Shown here: one piece after another, positions 1 through 5,204 of the stretch
How positions within the stretch are numbered: position 1 is the stretch's first letter
How the letters are laid out: every line of letters starts with the position of its first letter
Source: Candidatus Heimdallarchaeota archaeon
GTDB lineage: Archaea > Asgardarchaeota > Heimdallarchaeia > Hodarchaeales > S146-22
NCBI GenBank assembly: GCA_015520535.1
Contig: WAPZ01000584.1
Coordinates: forward strand, 1 to 5,204
Reading direction: 5' to 3'
Length of the DNA stretch: 5,204 nucleotides
The notes under the pieces: model-generated
What the model was told of the DNA's origin: nothing
Database searches by the model: none
Seen by the model: only the letters and a program-made list of their open reading frames with translations
Position numbers and translations under genes: made by a program

Positions 1-188
1 GTTAAATATATATGTATGAGAGGTACTGAAAAAAAGAAAATTATAACGTTTGATAAACGAATAGTGTTAAATTATGAGATTTTCTCAGATTCTATGATTT
101 TTCACGGAAGCTTTTTTTTGAGATCTTGTAGAAGCGAGAAGTTTTTCCAAGAAATGTATTTATTTGTTTAGAGAGAAGTTTTATTTGG

Positions 189-217
189 TTGAAAGAACTG
201 AGATGCTGGATTATAAT
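189..217 (+). promoter_or_regulatory. Sigma70-like promoter candidate upstream of the isomerase gene
   Basis: TTGAAA (189-194, five of six matches to the bacterial -35 consensus) is followed after exactly 17 bases by TATAAT (212-217, a perfect -10 match). Transcription would begin near 224 and leave a leader of roughly 160 bases before the isomerase start. If the organism is an archaeon, the TTATAATT sequence could instead act as a TATA box. AT-rich DNA produces such matches by chance, so the call rests on the combination of the two boxes and the ideal spacing. Confidence 0.4.
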
Positions 218-368
218 TCAATGAAAAATAATAAGCACGGAATCCAAAGTTTTTTTAAATGACGATGAGAGAGATTGAGTAGTAAAATATGTGTGAAGCT
301 TTTTTGTTTTGCCTACGCTAGTAAAGAGTGTGAGTAGGAAGAACTCGAGTTTTTTGGTGAGATAGTGG

Positions 369-375
369 GGATGAT
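369..375 (+). promoter_or_regulatory. Probable degenerate ribosome binding site of the isomerase gene
   Basis: GGATGAT ends six bases before the ATG at 382. It differs at two positions from AGGTGAT, the part of the Shine-Dalgarno consensus used elsewhere in this window. A better GGTGA at 356-360 is too far from 382 but is placed for a very short reading frame starting with GTG at 365. Confidence 0.4.
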
Positions 376-381
376 TGTAGC

Positions 382-1530
382 ATGAGTACGTTAGAAATAG
401 AGTCACTGGACGATAAAGAAATTATAATGAAATATGATAAAGGTTTAATGCTTAATTCGTTGCATTCATGGCCGGAATTAATGCAACAAGCATTAGAAAA
501 CGTGAAAAGTCGTATGGATGAGATTGAAACATGGTTTATAGAAGTTTCACCGATTAAAGCCAGTAAACCCTCCCATTTAGCCGTAGTAGGGATGGGTGGT
601 TCGGCATTAGGAGCGATTCTTCTACGCGATTACTTATATCATCAGCTTCCCGTTCATCTTGCCGTGATTCGAAGTTACGATCTTCCAGCATATATTCGGG
701 AATCTAATTCCTTAATTATTGGGATGTCTTACAGTGGCAATACCGAAGAAACGCTCTCTGCAATGCGACAAGCACTTAAAAGGAACTGTATGGTAGTAAG
801 TATAAGTTCTGGTGGCATGATTCCAGAAATTTCTAGTGCAAAAAAAATTCCCCATTTTTCCGTCCCAAAGGGTTTACAGCCACGTGCTAGTCTTGCCTAT
901 ATGAGTGTGCTACTTTATGGAATTCTGGCATCATTGGGCTTTGTTTCACGGGGACAGTTCGAAAAAGATGTACTTGCAACGATTACACATCTGGAAAAAC
1001 AAATTAAAACACGCTATCATGTTGAGGTACCAACAGAGAAAAATCCAGTGAAACAGTTAGCATTGCAGCTTAAAGGGCACATTCCATATGTGATTAGTGC
1101 GTACGAATCGATTAGTTATCGGTGGCGAAACGAATTCAATGAAAATGGAAAAACGCATGCGTTTACGGGAGTCTTTCCGGAATTTTCACATAATCAGCTT
1201 GTTGGCTGGAAAACTAATGAAAATATCCCAATATATCCAATATTAGTTAAATTAGGGATTGAAACAGAGCGATTAACCGAACACATGGATCTTGTTCATC
1301 AGTTACTTATGGAGTTAGATTACAAGTTTTACCTTTTAGAACTTCAATCCATCGCCTCAGATTTTGCTAAATTCATTGAAGCCAGTCTTTTTGCTAGTTT
1401 TACATCAGTATATTTTGCAATAGCCAACGGTATCGACCCGACACCAGTTAATATTATAGATAAACTTAAAACGAGACTTAAAAAGAAAAATAAGTTTATT
1501 AAAGATCTAAAAGAGGACTTATTAAAGTAA
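382..1530 (+). CDS. Bifunctional phosphoglucose/phosphomannose isomerase (SIS-domain family)
   Basis: This cytosolic enzyme interconverts fructose-6-phosphate with glucose-6-phosphate and mannose-6-phosphate, serving glycolysis, gluconeogenesis and nucleotide-sugar supply. The 382-residue product shows the family's two sugar-isomerase halves. The N-terminal half has GMGGSALG at 70-77, the phosphate-binding SYSGNTEET at 116-124 and GLQPRAS at 164-170 with the conserved Arg168. The C-terminal half has NENGK at 253-257, with the probable catalytic Glu254, and FSHNQLVGW at 268-276 with His270. The tail near 351-363 (IDPTPV...DKLK) supplies the expected lysine, 361 or 363. The family more often reads HNEIVGW; here Glu is Gln. 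It is somewhat longer than the roughly 300-residue crenarchaeal enzymes, partly through an N-terminal lead and a lysine-rich tail. ATG 382 is the only start after the in-frame stop at 358-360 that keeps the N-terminal helix. pyrG follows on the same strand and is probably cotranscribed. Which of the two isomerase activities dominates cannot be read from sequence. Confidence 0.93.
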   Translation: MSTLEIESLDDKEIIMKYDKGLMLNSLHSWPELMQQALENVKSRMDEIETWFIEVSPIKASKPSHLAVVGMGGSALGAILLRDYLYHQLPVHLAVIRSYDLPAYIRESNSLIIGMSYSGNTEETLSAMRQALKRNCMVVSISSGGMIPEISSAKKIPHFSVPKGLQPRASLAYMSVLLYGILASLGFVSRGQFEKDVLATITHLEKQIKTRYHVEVPTEKNPVKQLALQLKGHIPYVISAYESISYRWRNEFNENGKTHAFTGVFPEFSHNQLVGWKTNENIPIYPILVKLGIETERLTEHMDLVHQLLMELDYKFYLLELQSIASDFAKFIEASLFASFTSVYFAIANGIDPTPVNIIDKLKTRLKKKNKFIKDLKEDLLK

Positions 1531-1595
1531 ATCAAAGATCCTCCGCAATAATTAATATTGTGATCAGATCTGAGCAATTAAAGGGAATTCTTGCC

Positions 1596-1600
1596 GGTGA
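1596..1600 (+). promoter_or_regulatory. Ribosome binding site deciding the pyrG start
   Basis: GGTGA is followed after five bases by TTG at 1606. The same motif and spacing class precede the membrane protein and reductase genes of this window. It therefore favours TTG 1606 over the in-frame TTG 1591 (preceded by AAAGGG at 1580-1585) and GTG 1597. Confidence 0.5.
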
Positions 1601-1605
1601 ATATT

Positions 1606-3312
1606 TTGACCACGTCCACCATACCCGTAAAAAATGAGAGTCAGAAGGTTAAGATTGTTGTAATAACCGGTGGCGTCATGTCTGGCATTGGAAAAGGAGC
1701 TGTGACGGCGTCAATCGGGAAATTATTTCAATTTCGAGGTTATTCGGTGTTACCAATTAAAATTGATCCCTATCTCAATGTCGATCCGGGAGTGATGAAT
1801 CCGGGAGAACATGGCGAGGTCTTTGTCACCGAAGAAGTGTGGAAATTTGACCCATTGGGCGATGGGAAATATGTCTATACCATCGCCGAGTTGGATCAAG
1901 ATTTTGGCACCTATGAACGCTTTTTTGACAAAAATATGCATCCATCTCAAAATATCACTAGTGGACAAGTTTTTCTGACCGTTATTCTGAAAGAACGAGA
2001 AGGACATTATTTGGGTCGTACGGTTCAAATGATTCCACATGTCAGCAATGAAATTATAGCACGAATCGAAGAACAAAAAAATAATGCCGATATTTTGTTG
2101 ATAGAAGTGGGTGGCACGGTCGGAGACATTGAAGGAAACATTTTTTTAGAGGCGTTACGCCAATTACGCCTCAAATATGGTTCTGACAATATTGTGTTTG
2201 TTCATACTACGTGGGTTCCTTATTTAAGCCCAATTTCAGAGTTTAAAACCAAACCGACGCAACACTCGACGCGAGAATTGCTAGCCCGCGGAATCGTTCC
2301 CGACTTTATTGTATGCCGCTCCGAACGCTCCATCACAGAAAAAATAAAGAAAAAAATCGCCTTATTTGGAAATGTCCCGCAAGAACACGTGATTTCAAAC
2401 CCCAATCTCGATAATGTCTATAAACTTCCCTTGGTTTTTGAAACACAAAAGTTTGGTGATCTCTTAGTTCGCAAATTAGGGTTAGATGCACGAATTTCCT
2501 CGGTGGAAATCGCTAAAAATATTAACAACTGGGAAGCTCTGATAAAAAGATATGAAACTGCAACTAAACATGTCGTCATAGGCATTGCTGGGAAATATTT
2601 GCAAAATATGGACACCTATTTTTCTGTGCGTGAAGCTTTGACTCATGCTGCAGCTCATTTAGATGCAAAATTGGAAATAAAATGGATTAATACCGAAGAA
2701 AAAATCGATCCCCAGATTTTTGAGATTGTTGATGGCATATTAGTGCCAGGCGGTTTTGGTCTTCGAGGAACGGAAGGTAAAATTGAGATTGCAAAGGAAT
2801 GCATTAACCGGAAAATACCATATTTAGGCATCTGTTTTGGACTTCAAATGGCAGTTGTCTCCTTTGCTCGCTATTTTGTTGGATTAAAAGATGCACATAG
2901 TCAAGAAGTAGACCCCCACACCCCTCATCCAGTTATAGTCCTTCAAGAATCACAAAAGAGTATCCATCAACTCGGTGGCACCATGCGACTCGGTGGATAT
3001 CCCGCCAAACTAAAACCCAACACGTTGGTTCATAAAATATATCAGAAAGATGAAATCGTCGAGCGCCATCGGCATCGCTGGGAAGTCAATCCAGAATATG
3101 TGCCGCTACTTGAAGAACACGGGCTTATCATATCGGGCATTTATGAGGAAGAGAATCTTGTCGAATTTATTGAGCTTCCCACTGATAAACATCCCTTTTT
3201 CGTCGGAACGCAAGCACATCCAGAATTTAAATCCCGCCCCAATCGACCACATCCTCTTTATAAAGCCTTTGTCGCTGCTGCACTAAAATATAAAGAACAA
3301 AAAAGAAAATAA
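1606..3312 (+). CDS. pyrG: CTP synthase (glutamine-hydrolysing) with an insertion in the synthetase domain
   Basis: CTP synthase makes CTP from UTP, ATP and glutamine, the last step of de novo pyrimidine nucleotide synthesis, in the cytoplasm. Counted from TTG 1606 the product has 568 residues; the E. coli enzyme has 545. The N-terminal synthetase domain shows the P-loop GGVMSGIGKG (Lys30), KIDPYLNVDPG, the Mg ligands Asp99 (in DQDFGTYERF) and Glu167 (in IEVGGTVGDIE), and the UTP-site motif KTKPTQHS. The C-terminal class I glutaminase domain has PGGFG, the nucleophile Cys410 in GICFGLQ, and His538 and Glu540 in HPEF. All catalytic residues are present, so it should be active. Odd features are a 15-residue insertion just before Asp99, which replaces the usual DGAET stretch, a lead of about 14 residues before the first strand, and a shortened segment before GGTMRLG. 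The gene lies 75 bases after the isomerase stop with no clear promoter of its own. Starts at 1591 or 1597 remain possible. Confidence 0.96.
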   Translation: MTTSTIPVKNESQKVKIVVITGGVMSGIGKGAVTASIGKLFQFRGYSVLPIKIDPYLNVDPGVMNPGEHGEVFVTEEVWKFDPLGDGKYVYTIAELDQDFGTYERFFDKNMHPSQNITSGQVFLTVILKEREGHYLGRTVQMIPHVSNEIIARIEEQKNNADILLIEVGGTVGDIEGNIFLEALRQLRLKYGSDNIVFVHTTWVPYLSPISEFKTKPTQHSTRELLARGIVPDFIVCRSERSITEKIKKKIALFGNVPQEHVISNPNLDNVYKLPLVFETQKFGDLLVRKLGLDARISSVEIAKNINNWEALIKRYETATKHVVIGIAGKYLQNMDTYFSVREALTHAAAHLDAKLEIKWINTEEKIDPQIFEIVDGILVPGGFGLRGTEGKIEIAKECINRKIPYLGICFGLQMAVVSFARYFVGLKDAHSQEVDPHTPHPVIVLQESQKSIHQLGGTMRLGGYPAKLKPNTLVHKIYQKDEIVERHRHRWEVNPEYVPLLEEHGLIISGIYEEENLVEFIELPTDKHPFFVGTQAHPEFKSRPNRPHPLYKAFVAAALKYKEQKRK

Positions 3313-3349
3313 CGTTTATGGATTCTTAGCTGCCATATTACCAAACGTT
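3299..3349 (-). terminator. Hairpin plus U-tract ending the arsenate reductase operon
   Basis: Reading the - strand, AACGTTT (3349-3343) can pair with AAACGTT (3317-3311), a perfect 7-base-pair stem. Inside it ATGG (3336-3333) pairs with CCAT (3321-3318), with a six-base bulge on one side and an 11-base loop. The stem is followed directly by A, T4, C, T6 (3310-3299), as in an intrinsic terminator; an archaeal T-tract terminator would also fit. The stop codon of the reductase gene lies inside the stem, and the U-tract is encoded by the lysine-rich 3' end of pyrG. The stem is GC-poor, so its strength is uncertain. On the + strand no comparable T-run follows. Confidence 0.45.
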
Positions 3350-3756
3350 TCCTCAATCCACGCTTTAATTTCATCTCTCACTTTTCTAAAAACCTTTAAT
3401 TTTTCTTGCTCTGAGCCTTCTACACTGGATGGATCAACAAACCCCTTATGAAGCATGATTTTTCCATTGGGGAAATAAGGGCATGTCTCTTTAGCATGAT
3501 CACAGACTGTCACCACGTAATCGAAAGATTGATCACGAAATTCGTCGATGGTTTTTGAACGATGATGGGAGATATCGATACCAATCTCTTTCATTACCGC
3601 AATTGCAAAGGGATTGACTTGCGTGGCAACGGTGCCAGCACTGAAAGCTTCAAATTTATCACCATATAGAGCACGTAATAATCCTTCTGCCATCTGAGAA
3701 CGTGCGGAATTGTGAGTGCAAATAAAAATCACGCGTTTTTTCCCATTTTCTGCCAT
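3316..3756 (-). CDS. arsC: Arsenate reductase, thioredoxin-coupled type (low-molecular-weight phosphatase fold)
   Basis: The family reduces arsenate to arsenite using three cysteines and thioredoxin, in the cytoplasm. The 146-residue product opens with a strand and the phosphatase loop CTHNSARS (Cys13, Arg19). The redox pair Cys85 and Cys92 sits in CDHAKETC, with the seven-residue separation of the S. aureus ArsC pair Cys82/Cys89. The general acid is Asp108 in FVDPS. Length and motif order match the family, and the three cysteines separate it from plain tyrosine phosphatases. The ATG at 3756 has a good ribosome binding site. It is the last gene of the probable - strand operon, 39 bases after the membrane protein gene. 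No arsenite pump or ArsR repressor is visible nearby, so a role in arsenic resistance is inferred from the family only. Its stop lies three bases from that of the converging pyrG. Confidence 0.9.
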   Translation of the reverse strand: MAENGKKRVIFICTHNSARSQMAEGLLRALYGDKFEAFSAGTVATQVNPFAIAVMKEIGIDISHHRSKTIDEFRDQSFDYVVTVCDHAKETCPYFPNGKIMLHKGFVDPSSVEGSEQEKLKVFRKVRDEIKAWIEETFGNMAAKNP

Positions 3757-3762
3757 TTGAGT

Positions 3763-3768
3763 ATCACC
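3763..3768 (-). promoter_or_regulatory. Ribosome binding site of the arsenate reductase gene
   Basis: The - strand reads GGTGAT, ending six bases before the ATG at 3756. This is the clearest Shine-Dalgarno sequence in the window and confirms that start. Confidence 0.65.
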
Positions 3769-3795
3769 AAATAGTGTGACATCATGTAAAAGCCC

Positions 3796-4428
3796 TTAGA
3801 GATCTTTCGTGGAAATAGTAAACACAATAAACCAGATAATATATCCAAAAACTGCGATTTTTTGCCACACCGGGCCATAAAATTTTAAAGTGGAAAGAAT
3901 ACCATGAATGATCGCCATTGCACAAACAGCAAAGCCCAAATAAGCTACAAGTTTAAGGTTGCTGGACTCTTTCTCTTGTCCTTTAAATATAAGATAACTA
4001 ATTAAGAAAATACTACTACCATAAGAAAAGAACATTGCCGCTGCAGTTAAAAAATGCGGAATTACCGTGAGATCACGATCGGGCAAAAGTCCCACACCAC
4101 TAAGAAAAATACTTCCTATGATTCCTAAATAAACACTATAAAGGGATAACTTTGGCTGAACTTTGGCGTACGAAAGTTGAATGACCTTTTTCTGCACATA
4201 AAACCAAAAATATACCGCCATACTAATCGCAAGGGTGAGAACACCGATGGTGAAGTAAAAACCACCGAGTTGTGTTTGAATACCTAGTTTACTGATAGTG
4301 TGTTCGACCGGATTATAGGACGGCGAATTAAGATATGCCAAGACTACAAACACGGAACCTAAAAAAAAGCCACTAATTCCGATAATCAAACCAAAAGCGT
4401 CGTTTTTCTCAATATTTTTAAGCAACAT
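3796..4428 (-). CDS. DUF998-type integral membrane protein
   Basis: This is a 210-residue, strongly hydrophobic protein of unknown function. About six membrane helices are visible, near residues 12-33, 54-77, 96-115, 123-147, 157-179 and 187-205, joined by short loops. The first loop holds YNPVEHTISKLG (38-49) and a later one GLLPDRD with a following IPHF (113-125). These conserved spots, a YNP...TIS.LG loop and a proline/histidine pair at a helix start, fit the DUF998 family of six-helix membrane proteins. No catalytic site is assigned. The ATG at 4428 is preferred because GGTGG lies five bases before it; GTG 4437 in the same frame would add three residues. The gene follows the phosphatase-superfamily gene by 20 bases and precedes arsC by 39, so cotranscription is likely. 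Contact or shared substrate with the upstream hydrolase is only a guess. Confidence 0.75.
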   Translation of the reverse strand: MLLKNIEKNDAFGLIIGISGFFLGSVFVVLAYLNSPSYNPVEHTISKLGIQTQLGGFYFTIGVLTLAISMAVYFWFYVQKKVIQLSYAKVQPKLSLYSVYLGIIGSIFLSGVGLLPDRDLTVIPHFLTAAAMFFSYGSSIFLISYLIFKGQEKESSNLKLVAYLGFAVCAMAIIHGILSTLKFYGPVWQKIAVFGYIIWFIVFTISTKDL

Positions 4429-4433
4429 GTTCG

Positions 4434-4438
4434 CCACC
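4434..4438 (-). promoter_or_regulatory. Ribosome binding site deciding the DUF998 gene start
   Basis: GGTGG on the - strand is separated by five bases from ATG 4428. The in-frame GTG at 4437 would overlap this motif and has no comparable site upstream, so ATG 4428 is the better start. Confidence 0.5.
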
Positions 4439-4448
4439 GATCATTATG

Positions 4449-5186
4449 TTACCAAAATAGCAATGTTGGGCACGTTTTTATCTCTACTTGACCTTTTGCC
4501 AATAACCTTTTGATTTTTTTTATTTCTTTTGCGGTTGGCTCTTTTAACTTTTTAGTGGGATGTTTATGGGGACCATGATCGCTGAAGACAATGACCAACG
4601 TGTGTGGATCGTGAGTCGTCTTGTCTAAAATTTTATTAATTCTTTCAACGATTCGATTAATTGCTTCTTGATCTGTCATGGTTGTTTTTCCGTGATACAC
4701 ATTGTCGCGCTCAAATTGATGGAAAAAAAGAAAATCGTACTTATTAATTTTCTGATACGCTAATTCAGCGGCATGTTCATCTGATTTAGCGACAAACCAT
4801 GCATCAAACGTTAAGCCATGTTCATGGACATCCACATAACGATCGATGAAGCATGTTGTTTTTCCAAGTGTACGAAGAACTTCATGAAGTTGTTTGCCGT
4901 ATTTAGGGAGTTTTTGTGAAAATATTTGATTCATCGCCGAACGTGTATTTGGAACCTCATTCCACAACTCATAATAACTGTACTTTTGCGAAAAAGAAAC
5001 CGTATATTTTTTGAAGTCGCCACGCGCTAGACCATCAAAGAGAATTAAAACAATACGTTCCGCCTTTCTTAGAGGAATCACAGAAGGTAAAAAATTTCGT
5101 TCACCTTTGAAAAAATCTATAATCCACAAAGGAAGAACTTTGAGTGGTAACCGCTCCGATAGTGTAGTTTTTGGCAGTATTTTCAA
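4449..5186 (-). CDS. Compact alkaline phosphatase superfamily metalloenzyme (predicted phosphoester or sulfate-ester hydrolase), N-terminus uncertain
   Basis: Counted from TTG 5186, the product has 245 residues. After a lead of about 40 residues the core begins with RIVLILFDGL (44-53), where Asp51 is the expected first metal ligand. NTRSAMNQIFS (80-90) gives a candidate nucleophile, Thr81 or Ser83. FERDNVYHG (158-166) provides Asp161 and His165, and VIVFSDHG (198-205) provides Asp203 and His204, with His207 or His209 close by. This order of D, T/S, D-x3-H and DH is the two-metal site of the alkaline phosphatase/sulfatase/nucleotide pyrophosphatase superfamily; the subfamily and substrate are not recognised. 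No signal peptide or membrane helix is evident, so it is probably cytoplasmic. It is shorter than typical nucleotide pyrophosphatases. TTG 5186 has no good ribosome binding site and the frame stays open to the window edge at 5204, so the true start may lie outside. It is the first visible gene of the - strand group. Confidence 0.75.
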   Translation of the reverse strand: MKILPKTTLSERLPLKVLPLWIIDFFKGERNFLPSVIPLRKAERIVLILFDGLARGDFKKYTVSFSQKYSYYELWNEVPNTRSAMNQIFSQKLPKYGKQLHEVLRTLGKTTCFIDRYVDVHEHGLTFDAWFVAKSDEHAAELAYQKINKYDFLFFHQFERDNVYHGKTTMTDQEAINRIVERINKILDKTTHDPHTLVIVFSDHGPHKHPTKKLKEPTAKEIKKIKRLLAKGQVEIKTCPTLLFW

Positions 5187-5204
5187 GGCCCAACACTTAA
5201 TTAT

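Larger units (their letters stand above)
1..381. other. Non-coding upstream region and leader, no convincing gene
   Basis: This stretch has no ORF with recognisable protein features and no tRNA-like or rRNA-like sequence. The + strand is purine-rich and interrupted by runs of T at 112-119 (T8), 142-146 (T5), 250-256 (T7), 300-305 (T6) and 350-355 (T6). The 11-base word GAAGCTTTTTT occurs twice, at 107-117 and 295-305. One reading frame is open from the left edge to a TAG at 169-171; it could be the tail of an upstream gene, but the translation resembles nothing I know. A promoter-like sequence lies at 189-217. The T-tracts could be transcription terminators for an upstream gene or part of the isomerase leader. 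Confidence 0.6.

Noticed and set aside
1..171. Reading frame open from the left edge (or ATG at 16) to TAG 169-171 on the + strand
   Set aside because: It is about 50 codons, has no recognisable motif and crosses a T8 run. It could be the end of an upstream gene but nothing beyond openness supports it.
312..338. CCTAC...GTAGG inverted repeat in the leader
   Set aside because: Only five base pairs around a 17-base loop; too weak to call a structured RNA or riboswitch.
218..406. 62-codon frame on the - strand overlapping the isomerase start
   Set aside because: Low-complexity Ser/Thr/Leu/Phe/Lys product made from the T-tracts read in reverse; no ribosome binding site and it overlaps a certain gene.
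1546..1560. Perfect inverted repeat CAATA-ATTAA-TATTG between the isomerase gene and pyrG
   Set aside because: All but two of its ten paired bases are A or T, it has no following T-run and it is expected by chance in AT-rich spacers; not good enough for a terminator or operator.
1344..1577. 77-codon frame on the - strand at the end of the isomerase gene
   Set aside because: Antisense shadow of the conserved C-terminal part of the isomerase; no independent support.
1750..2076. 108-codon frame on the - strand inside pyrG
   Set aside because: Antisense to the conserved synthetase domain of CTP synthase; the + strand coding is certain.
3050..3286. 78-codon + strand frame within the 3' part of pyrG
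   Set aside because: Out-of-frame shadow over the conserved HPEF region of the glutaminase domain.

Overview
The window is a compact, AT-rich chromosomal segment with five protein genes arranged as two converging groups. No tRNA, rRNA, insertion sequence, CRISPR array or other mobile element was seen. It most resembles a small uncultivated archaeon (DPANN-like) or a candidate-phylum bacterium; this is inference. Several genes have a GGTGA-type Shine-Dalgarno 5-6 bases before the start, a spacing more usual in archaea. The bifunctional sugar-phosphate isomerase also belongs to a family first characterised in archaea. Against this, a near-perfect sigma70-like promoter pattern lies upstream of the first gene, so the domain of life stays open.

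Layout: Bases 1-381 carry no convincing gene. They hold a promoter-like sequence, a long purine-rich leader and repeated T-tracts. On the + strand follow a bifunctional phosphoglucose/phosphomannose isomerase (382-1530) and CTP synthase pyrG (about 1606-3312). On the - strand, read from the right edge, come a compact alkaline-phosphatase-superfamily protein (4449-5186, possibly running past the edge), a DUF998-type six-helix membrane protein (3796-4428) and a thioredoxin-coupled type arsenate reductase/low-molecular-weight phosphatase (3316-3756). The short gaps (20 and 39 bases) suggest these three form an operon.

The + strand pair links central sugar-phosphate interconversion (fructose-6-P, glucose-6-P, mannose-6-P) with CTP supply, both of which feed nucleotide-sugar, lipid and nucleic acid synthesis. 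The - strand group mixes a predicted phosphoester hydrolase, a membrane protein of unknown role and a redox phosphatase-fold enzyme; no shared pathway is evident. pyrG and the reductase gene converge with only three bases between their stop codons, and a hairpin followed by a U-rich tract there probably ends the - strand transcript.

The most notable point is the CTP synthase: it carries a 15-residue insertion, with altered flanking sequence, immediately before its Mg-binding aspartate. No clearly new multi-gene system was recognised.
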